A stretch of DNA of 64,000 bases from Brachybacterium saurashtrense (GCF_003355475.1 NZ_CP031356.1:2108001-2172000); one strand, 5' to 3'; positions 1-9,052 are shown, counted from the stretch's first letter. Program-made: numbers and translations. Notes: a model not told the origin generated them from the sequence alone.

Positions 1-410
1 ACGGAGCGCACGTGCACGGGGGCGGCGCGCTCGAGCATCTCCCGCCCCTCCCGGGTGAGCTGGGCCTGCCGGCCGCGCCCGTCGGCCGCACAGCGCACCC
101 GCTCCACCAGTCCGCGCTTCTCCATGCGGCTCACGGTGTGGGTGAGGCGGGAGCGGGAATGGACCACCTTGTCCGCGAGCTCGGACATGCGCAGGAACTG
201 GTCCTCCGCCTCGGAGAGCCGCACCAGGATCTCGTACTCGCCCAGGGTGAGCGCGATCTCCGGGTCCGACTGCAGCGCCTCACTGAAGCGGTCCGCCAGC
301 AGCGTTGTCGCGTACAGGTAGGTGCGCCAGGCCTCCTGCTCGTCGCCGCTGAGCCAGAGCCCGTCCGCGGTGGAGGGCGCCCCCGCGCCGCCTGCCTTCA
401 TGGTGTGCAT
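1..410 (-). CDS. MarR-family transcriptional regulator, 3' end cut by window edge
   Basis: The reverse strand is open from the ATG at 410 to the window edge, about 136 residues without a stop. Winged-helix MarR signatures are visible: a helical lead with an LTLGEYEILVRLSEAEDQ stretch, a recognition-helix region around SRLTHTVSRMEKRGLV, and a wing with the DGRGRQAQLT pattern. A second ATG lies three codons in, at 401. Such proteins are dimeric repressors released by small ligands or oxidants. It is divergent from the YceI gene, and their promoters overlap, so control of that gene and itself is likely (inference). The C-terminal end lies outside the window. Confidence 0.85.
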   Translation of the reverse strand, partial: MHTMKAGGAGAPSTADGLWLSGDEQEAWRTYLYATTLLADRFSEALQSDPEIALTLGEYEILVRLSEAEDQFLRMSELADKVVHSRSRLTHTVSRMEKRGLVERVRCAADGRGRQAQLTREGREMLERAAPVHVRS

Positions 411-441
411 CACATCGTCCTCTTTTCGGTGGGGCGGATGC

Positions 442-475
442 TTGCCATCATCCCCCAGTTTAGTTTAGATTTCAA
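442..475. promoter_or_regulatory. Overlapping divergent promoters between marR and yceI
   Basis: Rightward: a TTGCCA box at 442-447 and TTAGAT at 465-470 with a 17-nt spacer, pointing to YceI. Leftward: TTGAAA (reverse strand, 475-470) and GATGAT (452-447), also 17 nt apart, pointing to marR. The two interlock in an AT-rich patch (458-475) that stands out in this GC-rich DNA, so one bound MarR dimer could cover both. The box matches are read directly; the operator role is inference. Confidence 0.5.
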
Positions 476-531
476 GCAGAACCCGGGGCGGAGACGCCGC
501 CCGGCACCCCGATCATCTCAAGGAGATCCCC

Positions 532-1062
532 ATGAACGACCTCACCCCCGGCACCTGGACCCTCGATCCCACCCACACCGCCGCCTCCTTCACCGTGCGC
601 CACGCCGGCATCTCCAAGGTGCGCGGCCAGTTCACCGAGCTCGAGGGCGCCCTGCAGGTGGCCGAGGGCGGCCAGGACCTCGCCTTCTCCGCCACCCTGA
701 AGACCGAGTCGGTCAGCACCTCCAACGCCGATCGCGACGGCCACCTGCGCAGCGGCGACTTCTTCGACGCGGAGACCTTCCCGGAGATCCGCTTCACCTC
801 CACCGGGGTCGAGGGCGAGACCCTCACCGGCGAGCTCACCATCCGCGACATCACCAAGCCGGTCAGCCTGGACTTCGCCTACGAGGGCGCGGCCACCGAT
901 CCCTTCGGCACCTACCGCGCCGGCTTCACCGGTGAGACCACGATCTCCCGCAAGGAGTTCGGCCTCACCTGGAACGCCGCCCTCGAGGCCGGCGGCGTGC
1001 TGGTGGCCGACGAGGTCAAGATCTCCATCGAGGCCGAGTTCACGGCGCCCACCGCCGCCTGA
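532..1062 (+). CDS. YceI-family polyisoprenoid-binding-like protein
   Basis: A 176-residue protein with the YceI lipocalin-like barrel pattern throughout: the N-terminal WTLDPTHTAASFTVRH motif, a central stretch where the protein distinguishes samples by mass difference (SGDFFDAETFPEIRFTS), and LTIRDITKPVSLDF. Family members bind long isoprenoids or quinone-like lipids. No signal peptide is visible, so this one is probably cytoplasmic. The start follows an AAGGAG ribosome site 6 nt upstream. It is divergent from a MarR regulator, a common pairing for YceI proteins in stress responses. The physiological ligand cannot be read from sequence. Confidence 0.88.
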   Translation: MNDLTPGTWTLDPTHTAASFTVRHAGISKVRGQFTELEGALQVAEGGQDLAFSATLKTESVSTSNADRDGHLRSGDFFDAETFPEIRFTSTGVEGETLTGELTIRDITKPVSLDFAYEGAATDPFGTYRAGFTGETTISRKEFGLTWNAALEAGGVLVADEVKISIEAEFTAPTAA

Positions 1063-1260
1063 ACCGCCCCGCGGCCCCCGGCGCATCCCTGACGGGCCGT
1101 CCGCCGCGCGCGGGCGGCCCGTCTGTCGTGTACGGGCAGGACGCTCGCCGCGCGGGCGGGCCGATCGCGCACCGGGGCGGAGGCGGCGCCGGGTCGGAGG
1201 GGGCGCCGGGTCGGAGGGGATCGGGACGGCCGCGGCGCCGGGACGGATAGGGTGCGCTCC

Positions 1261-1566
1261 ATGACCGCGCCCCGCATCCCCTCCCCCGCCGATCCCGACG
1301 CCCGCGTCCTGTACCTCACGCGCGCCGGCTGCCACCTGTGCGAGGAGGCGCTGCCGGTGGTGCGCGCCGAAGCGGATCGGGCCGGCACCGCGGTGGAGGT
1401 GCGGGACATCGACGAGGACCCGGCGCTGCAGGCCGACTGGGACCACGACGTCCCGGTGATCATCGTGGACGGGCGTGTGCACGCCCGCTACCGGGTGGAG
1501 GCGCCCGCCCTGCGCACCGCCCTGTCGCGCCGGCCCTGGTGGCGCCGCCTCACCGGCCGCGCCTGA
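1261..1566 (+). CDS. Small glutaredoxin-like (DUF836-type) thiol protein
   Basis: A 101-residue thioredoxin-fold protein. It begins with the beta strand VLYLTRAGCHLCEEA carrying the redox pair C-x-x-C (CHLC), followed by VRDIDEDPAL and the cis-Pro strand DVPVIIVDG. This is the arrangement of DUF836 glutaredoxin-like proteins, which reduce or carry thiols. A TAGGGT box at 1248-1253 stands 7 nt before the ATG, so the message is probably leaderless from 1261. An in-frame GTG at 1254-1252 lies inside that box and is a poor start. The gene ends just before a strong hairpin. Confidence 0.82.
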   Translation: MTAPRIPSPADPDARVLYLTRAGCHLCEEALPVVRAEADRAGTAVEVRDIDEDPALQADWDHDVPVIIVDGRVHARYRVEAPALRTALSRRPWWRRLTGRA

Positions 1567-1599
1567 GCGCGCGACGCCCGGACCTCCGGCCCCTGAACG

Positions 1600-1635
1600 C
1601 AGTGCGGCCCCCGCCATCGGGCGGGGGCCGCACTG
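1600..1635. terminator. Bidirectional intrinsic-type terminator
   Basis: A perfect 16-bp inverted repeat (1600-1615 with 1620-1635) with a 4-nt loop lies between the convergent glutaredoxin and bS22 genes. It has no long T-run on either side, as is usual in high-GC actinobacteria. It would serve both genes. Confidence 0.8.
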
Positions 1636-1648
1636 CGTCAGCGAGCGC

Positions 1649-1747
1649 TCACTTCTTGTTGCGGCGCTGGTGACGGGTCTTGCGAAGCAGCTTGCGGTGC
1701 TTCTTCTTGGACATGCGCTTGCGTCGCTTCTTGACGACTGAACCCAT
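1649..1747 (-). CDS. 30S ribosomal protein bS22 (AURKAIP1/COX24 domain), 32 aa
   Basis: A 32-residue, extremely basic peptide starting MGSVVKKRRKRMSKKKH and ending RHQRRNKK. This matches the short actinobacterial AURKAIP1/COX24 proteins seen as bS22 in mycobacterial ribosomes. The ATG at 1747 is preferred because the family always starts MGSV; the reading frame continues upstream without support. It stands alone between two dissimilar genes and shares the hairpin at 1600-1635 as terminator. Small ribosomal proteins like this are often missed by gene callers. Confidence 0.9.
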   Translation of the reverse strand: MGSVVKKRRKRMSKKKHRKLLRKTRHQRRNKK

Positions 1748-1909
1748 AGGAAGCCTCAGTTCTGCAGGACGATGCCTGCGATGGTGCAGCGGATCAGGTA
1801 TGCGCGGCCCGCGGAGACTGCACGGAGGGGCGCTGCGAGGCACTCGATGGGTGCTTCCAGCCGCCCCGTCAGCTCCATGCGGGCCCGACGCCACGGTCGA
1901 CCAGCCATT

Positions 1910-3619
1910 CTACACGGCGCCCGCACCCTCGCCGCCGCGCGCCAGTGCGAGATCCCTCGCAGTCGCGCCCGCCCGCTCCAGCTCCTCCTCGACCTCGGCC
2001 ACCACCAGCTCGTGCGCGACCTCGCGCACCCGGGCCACCAGCACCCGCCGGGCGCGCCGGCGGTGCCAGGAGCCGGTCAGCGCCGCCACCGCCCCGGCCG
2101 CGACGCCCACCAGGATCCCGGCGGCGATCCCGAGCACCACCAGCACCGTGGGCAGCGGGATCGGGATCCACAGCTCCTCGACCATCGGCATCGGCGGCGG
2201 CGGGACGCCGAGGAACACCAGCAGCATGTTCAGCGCCAGCCAGCCCAGGCCCACCACCCAGGTGAGCAGCGCCAGCCACTGCACCACGTCCAGCACCGGC
2301 CACCACCACGAGGTGGTGCCGGCGCGGAGGTCCGCCTCGGCGACGGCCTGGTCGAGCGCGTCGGGCAGCTCCTCCTCGTGGGAGCGGGCGGCGCGGCGCA
2401 CCGCGGCGCGCCAGGCGTCGCCGCCCCCGTCGGAGGCGTGGTCGGCGAAGCGGCGCAGGCCGTCCGCGGCGCGGGCCCGGGAGCCGGCGTCCGCCTCGGG
2501 CAGCGAGGTGCGCTCCAGGCCCTCGCCGTCCCGCTGCTGGCCGATGCCGAGCCGTCGCAGCGGATCCGGCCGCACCCGTCGCAGCCAGCGCAGCGGCGGC
2601 CAGCCGGTGCGGCCGGCGGCGCGGAAGCGGTAGGAGGCGCCCACGGCGCGGGCCACCGGCTCCACGCGCGCGGCCGTGGAGAGATCCTCCACCAGCGCGT
2701 CGACCGTGGCGGGGGCGACCTCCTCGGGCAGGCCGCGCGGGTCGGCGGCGGCGAGCAGCTCCTCGGCCGCCCCGCGCACGTCGGCGCGGTGCCGCTCCGC
2801 GGTCGCCTCCCGGCTGCGTGCCACCGAGAGCAGCTTCTCCCGCAGCTCCTCGACCCCCTCCCCGGTGCTCGCGGAGACGCCCAGCACCGGGGCGCCCTCC
2901 AGGCCGTCGCCCCGGGCGAGCTCCTCGAGGGAGGCGAGCACGGGGCCGCGCTCCGCCTCCCGCAGCCGGTCGATCTGGTTGAGGACCAGCAGGGTCACGG
3001 CGTCGTGCCCGGCGAAGCGCTGCACGAACTCCTGGTGCAGCACCGCGTCGGCGTACTTCTGCGGATCCGTGACCCACACCAGCACGTCCACCAGGCCCGT
3101 CATCCGCTCGGCGATCTCACGGTTCGTGCGGGTGACGGAGTCGAGGTCCGGCAGGTCCAGCAGCACCAGCGCGGGCGGCGCCTGCGCCCCGCGGCGGGCG
3201 CGGCGTCCCTTCGGCGGCTGCCCGGCGGCGACGGCGAGTGCGGTGTCGGTGCCGTCGAGGTGGTGGCGCTGCTCCACCTCGAGCCAGTCCAGCAGGGCGT
3301 CGGCGCCGTCCTCCCCGAGCACCGCGGCGACGGGCGCGCCGGTGGTGGGGCGGCGCACCGCCGCGCGGGAGATCTCCGTGCCCACCAGGGCGTTGACCAG
3401 GGAGGACTTCCCGGAGCCGGTGGCGCCGAAGAGGCCCACCACGGTGTGCTCGGCGGTGAGGGCGCGGCGGTCGCCGATGCGCTCGAGCAGCGAGCGTGCG
3501 GAGTCCACCGGCGCGGCGGGGGCGCGGGGACCGAGCACGTCGACGGCCCGGTCCAGGGCCTCGATCCGCTCGGCCAGCGGCGCCGGTCGTGCCGCGGCGC
3601 GGCGCAGCAGGGGGCTCAT
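1910..3619 (-). CDS. Dynamin-like membrane GTPase (second of a pair)
   Basis: A 569-residue protein with a GTPase domain near the N-terminus: P-loop GATGSGKSS at about residue 64, G3-like DLPDLDS, G4 NQID and a SAST G5 loop. Two hydrophobic spans lie near residues 440-470 and 490-515, followed by a charged C-terminal helix. This layout fits bacterial YfjP/dynamin-family GTPases that act at the membrane. The ATG at 3619 overlaps the stop of the upstream GTPase (ATGA), so the pair is translationally coupled. Paired adjacent GTPases of this kind often form hetero-oligomers; that is family knowledge applied here as inference. Confidence 0.8.
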   Translation of the reverse strand: MSPLLRRAAARPAPLAERIEALDRAVDVLGPRAPAAPVDSARSLLERIGDRRALTAEHTVVGLFGATGSGKSSLVNALVGTEISRAAVRRPTTGAPVAAVLGEDGADALLDWLEVEQRHHLDGTDTALAVAAGQPPKGRRARRGAQAPPALVLLDLPDLDSVTRTNREIAERMTGLVDVLVWVTDPQKYADAVLHQEFVQRFAGHDAVTLLVLNQIDRLREAERGPVLASLEELARGDGLEGAPVLGVSASTGEGVEELREKLLSVARSREATAERHRADVRGAAEELLAAADPRGLPEEVAPATVDALVEDLSTAARVEPVARAVGASYRFRAAGRTGWPPLRWLRRVRPDPLRRLGIGQQRDGEGLERTSLPEADAGSRARAADGLRRFADHASDGGGDAWRAAVRRAARSHEEELPDALDQAVAEADLRAGTTSWWWPVLDVVQWLALLTWVVGLGWLALNMLLVFLGVPPPPMPMVEELWIPIPLPTVLVVLGIAAGILVGVAAGAVAALTGSWHRRRARRVLVARVREVAHELVVAEVEEELERAGATARDLALARGGEGAGAV

Positions 3620-5415
3620 CCGTCCTCCCGGATGTCGTGGGCGAGGCGGGACAGGGCGGCGGCGTCGGCCTCGAGCTCCGCCCCGGCGCCCGTGGGTCCC
3701 AGCGCGTCCAGCCGCTCCAGGAAGGGGGCGGAGCGCTCGGCGACCAGGGCGTCCAGCCGGTCGGTGAGGCGCTCCCGCGCCTCGGCGGCCATGCGGCGCA
3801 CGGCCTCGTCGCCGAAGATCGTCTCCAGCAGCTTCTGCCCCACCACGGCGGTGGCGGCGCCCGCTCCCACCTCGAGGCCGGTGGGGACGAAGGCGGTGGA
3901 GGCGAACACCACCACCATCAGCGCCACTCCCACGGCGTTCACGCCCAGGGAGAGCAGGCGCGCCTTCGTGCGGCGGTCCGCACCCTCGGCGCGCACCAGC
4001 TCCAGCACGTCCCCCTGCCAGGCGCGGATCGCGGCGGCGACCCGCTCCTCGCTGCTGTCGGGCACGCGGGCGAGGTCCTGCCCCTCGGCGAGGTGGCGAC
4101 CGGCGGGGCCGGCGCGCCAGGCGGTGTCCGCCCGCTCGGCGCCGCGGGCGATCTCGTCGAGCACCACGTGCACCAGGCTGCTGCCCAGCGCCTGCTCCGC
4201 GGCGACGGCGGGCGCGGGCCGGCCGGTGAGCATCTGGCCCAGGCGGTCGCGGGCCCGGCCCGCCACGGCCTCGAGACCGCGGATCAGCTCCCCCGTGCCC
4301 ACCACGTCCTGCCAGCGGGAGAGCACCTCGCCGCGCAGCAGGGAGCCGTCGCCGAGCGCGGCGTCGATCCGCTCGCGCGCCCCGGAGAACGCGCTCTCGG
4401 CCTCCGTGCGCAGCTGCGCGCGGGCGTCGTCCTGGGCGGTGGCGTGCGCGGCGACGTCCCGGGCGGAGCCGGCCAGGCCGTCCAGCGCGCCGGCGAGGGT
4501 GCGGCGGGCGATCCGGGCGCGGGCCTCCGCGTCCGCGGCGAGCGCGGCGAGGTGCTCCTGCAGCTCGGCGATCACGGCCGGGGGGAGCATGCCCTCGGCG
4601 TCGATCGCGGTCTCGTGCACCAGGAACAGGCGCTCCACCTCGATGCCCTGCCGTTCCAGCATGCCGCGGAGGTCCTCGGCGAGCTCCTGGGCCACGCCCT
4701 CCCGGTCGGGGATCCGGTTCATCACCACGTCCACGGTCACCTCGCGCGCGGCGGCGGTGCCCAGCACCTCCCACGGCACCGCATCGGCGTAGCGGTTGGC
4801 GGTGGTGACGAACAGCCACAGATCGGCGGCGCGCAGCAGCTGCCGGGCCAGCTCCCGGTTGCCGGCGGCGACGGAGTCGATGTCCGGGGCGTCCAGCAGC
4901 GCGAGCCCCTGCGGGATCCTGCCCTGGGCGTGGAGCGCGAGCGTGGTGGCCGGGTCGAGGTCCCCGACCGCCGACGGGGACTCGACCGCCGACGGGGACT
5001 CGACCGCCGACGGGGACTCCGGCGTCGGCGGGGCGTCCACTCCCGCGCGGGGCCCGGCGTGCACGCGGGCGAGGCCCGGCAGGATCCGGGGGCCGGTGAA
5101 CCAGGGCTCGTCCGCGGGGTGGTGCAGCAGCACGGGCCGGCGCGTCGTGGGCCGGAGCGCACCGGAGAGGCTCACGGGCGCGCCCACCAGGGCGTTGACG
5201 AGGGTGGACTTGCCGGCGCCGGTCGAGCCGCCCACCACCACCAGCAGCGGGGCGTCGAGCGACTCCAGGCGCGGCATCACGTGGTCGCCGAGCTGGGACA
5301 GCGCCGCGGCGGCCTCGCCGCGGGCCTGCTCCGCCCCGGGAAGGGGCAGCGGCAGCTCGAGCGCCCGCAGGTGCGCGGCGAAGTCGTCGAGCACCTGGCT
5401 GGTCGTGGTGGTCAT
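3616..5415 (-). CDS. Dynamin-like membrane GTPase (first of a pair)
   Basis: A 599-residue protein with P-loop GSTGAGKSTLVNALVG at about residues 63-78 and the G3-like loop DAPDIDS. The G4 position reads NRIPD rather than the usual NKxD. A hydrophobic segment lies around residues 480-510, before a final helical region, giving the same plan as its downstream partner. The loop between P-loop and G3 carries three perfect copies of ESPSAV from a DNA tandem repeat. The start ATG at 5415 follows a run of threonine codons. Function is likely membrane remodelling or a stress-related GTPase; substrate partners are unknown. Confidence 0.78.
   Translation of the reverse strand: MTTTTSQVLDDFAAHLRALELPLPLPGAEQARGEAAAALSQLGDHVMPRLESLDAPLLVVVGGSTGAGKSTLVNALVGAPVSLSGALRPTTRRPVLLHHPADEPWFTGPRILPGLARVHAGPRAGVDAPPTPESPSAVESPSAVESPSAVGDLDPATTLALHAQGRIPQGLALLDAPDIDSVAAGNRELARQLLRAADLWLFVTTANRYADAVPWEVLGTAAAREVTVDVVMNRIPDREGVAQELAEDLRGMLERQGIEVERLFLVHETAIDAEGMLPPAVIAELQEHLAALAADAEARARIARRTLAGALDGLAGSARDVAAHATAQDDARAQLRTEAESAFSGARERIDAALGDGSLLRGEVLSRWQDVVGTGELIRGLEAVAGRARDRLGQMLTGRPAPAVAAEQALGSSLVHVVLDEIARGAERADTAWRAGPAGRHLAEGQDLARVPDSSEERVAAAIRAWQGDVLELVRAEGADRRTKARLLSLGVNAVGVALMVVVFASTAFVPTGLEVGAGAATAVVGQKLLETIFGDEAVRRMAAEARERLTDRLDALVAERSAPFLERLDALGPTGAGAELEADAAALSRLAHDIREDG
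4966..5019. repeat. Three perfect 18-bp tandem repeats inside the GTPase gene
   Basis: Three identical 18-bp units (4966-4983, 4984-5001, 5002-5019; unit begins GACCGCCGACGGGG) encode ESPSAV three times on the reverse strand. The unit length is a multiple of three, so copy changes keep the frame. Confidence 0.95.
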
Positions 5416-5486
5416 GACTCCCCCCGCCTCCTGGCTCCGGGGCCCGGGTCGCGGGCCCTCGGATCGCCATTGTGGCAGGACATGGC

Positions 5487-6764
5487 TCAGTCGAGGAACG
5501 GATCCAGTCCCCACTCGGGGAACGCGGAGCGACGCGCAGCCTGCACCGCACGGTCCAGCTCGTCCTCCGGGTCGAAGCCGTCCCGCCAGTCGCGGGCGGC
5601 GACCGGCCGCCCCTCGCCGACGGTGAGGATGCCCGGCTCCGGGGAGAGGCCGTGCGCCTCGCGCTCCGCGGCGGCCGCGGCCAGGAACGACTCCGGCAGC
5701 GGCGCATCCGGGGCCAGCGGCTCCCCGGTCGCCACCGCGATCAGCTGCGCCCAGGAGCGCGGGACCACGTCGATCACGGCGTACCCGCCGCCGCCGAGGG
5801 CGAGCCAGCGGCCGTCGCACACCTCGTCGGCCAGCTCGCGCATCAGCAGCATGGCCTCGCACTGCGCCTCGAGGGTGACCGAGAGATCGGCCAGCGGGTC
5901 CAGGCGGTGGGTGTCCGCACCGTGCTGGGTGACCAGGAGGGTGGGACGCACCGCCCGCACCAGGGCGGGGATCGTGGCGCGCAGCGCCCGCACCCAGCCG
6001 TCGGCCGTGGTGCGCCGCGGCAGGGGCACGTTGATCGCGGTGCCCTCGGCGCCCGGCCCACCGCGGTCCTGCACGAAGCCGGTGCCGGGGAACAGCCGCT
6101 CCCCCGTCTCGTGGACGGAGAGGGTGATCGCGCGCGGCTCGTCCCACAGGATCCGCTCCACGCCGTCGCCGTGGTGGACGTCCACGTCGAGGTACATCAC
6201 CCGCTCCTCGCCGGCGTCGAGGGCGTGGCGGATCGCGAGCGCGGCGTCGTTGTACACGCAGAAGCCGGAGGCGCTCGCGGCCTTGGCGTGGTGGAGCCCG
6301 CCGGCGAAGTGCACGGCCCGGCGCACGCGGCCGGCACGGATCGCGTCCACCGCGGCGATCGCCCCGCCGGCGATCCGGGCGGAGGCGGTGTGCATGCCGG
6401 GGAAGAGGGGCACGTCGTCCCCGCCGATGCCGAAGCGGAGCAGGTGGTCGAGGTCGTGGACGTCCAGCTCCTCCCGGGGCCGGGAGGCGCGCTGGACCGC
6501 GCCGAGGTACTCCGCGGTGTGCACGCGCTCGAGCTGCGCCGTGCTCGCCACCGGTGCCTCGAGCTGCTCCACGCCGGGCCGGGCGAGCAGCCCCGCGCCC
6601 TCGGCGAGCGCCCGGGTGAGGGAGAGCCGGATCGGTGCCATCGGGTGGAAGGGACCGAAGTCGTACTCGCACAGCGCCTCGTCCCACACGATCCCGGTGG
6701 CCCCGGGCGCGGACTCGGCGCCCGCCGGGCGGTGGACGGGTGGGGGCGGCGCGGCATCGGGCAT
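5487..6764 (-). CDS. acuC: AcuC-type histone-deacetylase-family protein
   Basis: A 425-residue arginase/deacetylase-fold enzyme. The family's metal and catalytic signatures are all present: GGLHHAKA with the general-base histidines, DVDVHHGDG with the zinc ligands, QHGADTHRLDPL, and a late LGGGGYAV loop. AcuC proteins deacetylate lysines, for example on acetyl-CoA synthetase, in the cytoplasm. The ATG at 6764 sits 7 nt after TACGCT (reverse strand, 6777-6772), so the mRNA is probably leaderless. It is divergent from trkH. An upstream in-frame ATG at 6896 exists, but that extension is arginine-rich shadow sequence overlapping trkH. Confidence 0.88.
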   Translation of the reverse strand: MPDAAPPPPVHRPAGAESAPGATGIVWDEALCEYDFGPFHPMAPIRLSLTRALAEGAGLLARPGVEQLEAPVASTAQLERVHTAEYLGAVQRASRPREELDVHDLDHLLRFGIGGDDVPLFPGMHTASARIAGGAIAAVDAIRAGRVRRAVHFAGGLHHAKAASASGFCVYNDAALAIRHALDAGEERVMYLDVDVHHGDGVERILWDEPRAITLSVHETGERLFPGTGFVQDRGGPGAEGTAINVPLPRRTTADGWVRALRATIPALVRAVRPTLLVTQHGADTHRLDPLADLSVTLEAQCEAMLLMRELADEVCDGRWLALGGGGYAVIDVVPRSWAQLIAVATGEPLAPDAPLPESFLAAAAAEREAHGLSPEPGILTVGEGRPVAARDWRDGFDPEDELDRAVQAARRSAFPEWGLDPFLD

Positions 6765-6888
6765 GGCCCGAAGCGTACCCAGCCCACGCCCTCGCGTGTC
6801 GCGCCGACCGCCGCGCGCCGCCGGGGCGTGCGCCGTAGACTGCCGCGGACCATGAGCGCCGGGCGAGCACCGGGGGACGAGGAGCGGC

Positions 6889-8307
6889 ATGAGCACACCG
6901 GGCAGACGCGCCGATCAGCGTCGGCGACCGCTCGGACGGCGCGTGCCCGAGCGCCCGCCCCAGTGGCGCGTGCTGCTGCACTCGCTCACCCGGGCCACGC
7001 CGGCGCGGATCGCGCTGGGCGTGTTCACGCTGCTGATCGGGGCGTTCACCGCGCTGCTGATGCTCCCGGCGGCCACCGCCCCCGGTGAGACCACCACCCT
7101 CACCGATGCGCTGTTCACGGCGGTCTCGGCGATCTGCGTGACCGGGCTGGTCACGGTGGAGACCGGGGTGCACTGGAGCACCTTCGGCCTGGTGGTGATC
7201 CTGGTGGCGATCAAGCTCGGCGGCCTGGGCCTGATGACGGTCGCCTCGCTGCTGAGCCTGTCGGTGATGCACCGGCTGGGGCTCGCGCAGCGGGTGATCA
7301 CCGCGCAGGAGACGCGCGCGGAGCGCCTCGCCGAGGTGGGCGGCGTGCTGCGGGTCATCCTCATCACCTCCACCGTGTTCGAGCTCATGACCTTCGTGGC
7401 GCTGACGCCGTACATGGTGGTCACCGAGCACGGGATGCTCGAATCGCTGTTCCTGGGCCTGTTCTACGCGGTGAGCGCCTTCAACAACGCCGGCTTCGTG
7501 CCCGAGGCCGCCGGCACGGTGCAGTACGTGGCCGATCCGTTCTTCACCATCCCGATCGGTCTCGCGGTGCTGGTGGGCTCCCTGGGCTTCCCGGTGATCC
7601 TGGTGGTGGTCAAGAGGCTGCGCACGCCGCGGAAGTGGAGCGTGCACGCGAAGCTCACGCTGAGCACCACGGCCGGGCTGTTCCTGGTGGGCTTCCTCGG
7701 GTTCCTCGCGCTGGAGTGGGCCAACCCCGCCACCTTCGGGGACCGCACCTGGCCCACCAAGGTGCTCGGCGCCGCGTTCGCGGCCGTGATGCCCCGCTCC
7801 GGCGGCTTCTCCACGATCGACGTGGGGCAGATGACGGCCGAATCGCGACTGCTCACCGATCTGCTGATGTTCATCGGCGGCGGCTCCGGCTCCACCGCCG
7901 GCGGCATCCGGGTGACCACCTTCGCGCTGCTGATGCTCGCGATCTGGGCGGAGATCCGCGGCAACCCCGACGTGGAGGTGTTCGGGCGCCGCATCCCGCA
8001 CGAGACCATCCGCCAGGCGATCGGCGTGCTGGTGATGAGCGTGTCCGTGGTGTTCCTGGCGACCTTCCTGATGCTGCGCCTCACCCCGTACACGCTGGAC
8101 CAGACCCTGTTCGAGGTGCTCTCCGCCTACGGCACGGTGGGGCTCTCCACCGGCATCACCACGGCACTGCCCACGGAGGCGAAGTGGGTGCTGATCGTGT
8201 GCATGTACGTGGGGCGCCTGGGCCCGATGACCCTGGGCGCGGCGCTCGCGGTGCGCACGCGGGTGCGGATGATCCAGCTGCCCTACGAACGGCCGATCGT
8301 CGGCTGA
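6889..8307 (+). CDS. trkH: TrkH/KtrB-type potassium uptake channel subunit
   Basis: A 472-residue polytopic membrane protein. The four selectivity-filter loops of the TrkH superfamily are visible in order: AICVTGLVTVET, AFNNAGFV, GGGSGSTAGG and YGTVGLSTG. These line a K+ (or Na+-coupled K+) pore. The start follows a GAGGAG site. A TAGACT box at 6835-6840 gives a short leader. The next gene encodes the matching RCK gating subunit, so the two form one K+ uptake system even though trkA also has its own TAGACT box. Confidence 0.93.
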   Translation: MSTPGRRADQRRRPLGRRVPERPPQWRVLLHSLTRATPARIALGVFTLLIGAFTALLMLPAATAPGETTTLTDALFTAVSAICVTGLVTVETGVHWSTFGLVVILVAIKLGGLGLMTVASLLSLSVMHRLGLAQRVITAQETRAERLAEVGGVLRVILITSTVFELMTFVALTPYMVVTEHGMLESLFLGLFYAVSAFNNAGFVPEAAGTVQYVADPFFTIPIGLAVLVGSLGFPVILVVVKRLRTPRKWSVHAKLTLSTTAGLFLVGFLGFLALEWANPATFGDRTWPTKVLGAAFAAVMPRSGGFSTIDVGQMTAESRLLTDLLMFIGGGSGSTAGGIRVTTFALLMLAIWAEIRGNPDVEVFGRRIPHETIRQAIGVLVMSVSVVFLATFLMLRLTPYTLDQTLFEVLSAYGTVGLSTGITTALPTEAKWVLIVCMYVGRLGPMTLGAALAVRTRVRMIQLPYERPIVG

Positions 8308-8386
8308 GCGACCACCCCGGGGGCGCGCTTAGACTGTGCCCGCCCCGTTCGCGGCGCCCCGCGAGAGACCTCACCGAGGAGCAGAC

Positions 8387-9052
8387 ATGCCACGCAGCAC
8401 GCGCGACGAGGGAGTGCTGATGATCGGGCTGGGCCGCTTCGGCGCCTCCATCGCCCTCACGCTCGAGAAGCTGGGCACCCAGGTGCTCGCGATCGACACC
8501 AGCGAGGAGCTGGTGCAGAAGTACTCCGGCCAGCTCACCCACGTGGTGCGCGCCGACGCCACCCAGCCCGAGGTGCTCGACCAGGTGGGGGCCTCGGACT
8601 TCTCGATCGCGGTGGTGGGCGTGGGCACCTCCATCGAGTCCAGCGTGCTGATCGCGGCGAACCTGGTGGATCTGGGCAAGCCGGTGATCTGGGCGAAGGC
8701 GATCTCCTCGGCGCACGGCCGGATCCTGCAGCGCATCGGCTGCCACCACGTGGTGTATCCGGAGGCCGATGCCGGCAAGCGGGTGGCGCACCTGGTCAAC
8801 GGCCGCCTGATGGACTTCATCGAGTTCGACGACGACTTCGCGATCGTGAAGATGCGCCCGCCGAGGGAGGTGCAGGGCATGACCCTCGCCGAGTCGGACA
8901 TCCGCCGCGCCCACGGGGTGACGGTGGTGGGCGTGAAGTCGCCGGGCAAGGACTTCACCTATGCGGTGCCCGAGACGATGGTGGCCGCGCACGACCTGCT
9001 CATCGTCTCGGGGCGCACCGAGCTGATCGAGAAGTTCTCGCACCGCCCCTGA
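8387..9052 (+). CDS. trkA: TrkA/KtrA-type RCK potassium regulatory subunit
   Basis: A 221-residue protein with an N-terminal RCK Rossmann domain (GLGRFGASIALTLEKLG nucleotide loop, then AIDTSEE and a conserved DAT) and a C-terminal TrkA_C domain ending VSGRTELIEKF. A single RCK_N/RCK_C unit is the KtrA layout rather than the doubled E. coli TrkA. It binds ATP/ADP or NAD(H) and gates the TrkH channel encoded just upstream. The ATG at 8387 follows a GAGGAG site; TAGACT at 8330-8335 is a likely private promoter in the 79-nt gap. Confidence 0.92.
   Translation: MPRSTRDEGVLMIGLGRFGASIALTLEKLGTQVLAIDTSEELVQKYSGQLTHVVRADATQPEVLDQVGASDFSIAVVGVGTSIESSVLIAANLVDLGKPVIWAKAISSAHGRILQRIGCHHVVYPEADAGKRVAHLVNGRLMDFIEFDDDFAIVKMRPPREVQGMTLAESDIRRAHGVTVVGVKSPGKDFTYAVPETMVAAHDLLIVSGRTELIEKFSHRP

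Noticed and set aside
1772..4792. A 1,006-codon + strand open frame across the GTPase pair
   Set aside because: Low-complexity shadow of the reverse-strand GTPases, which have complete GTP-binding motifs.
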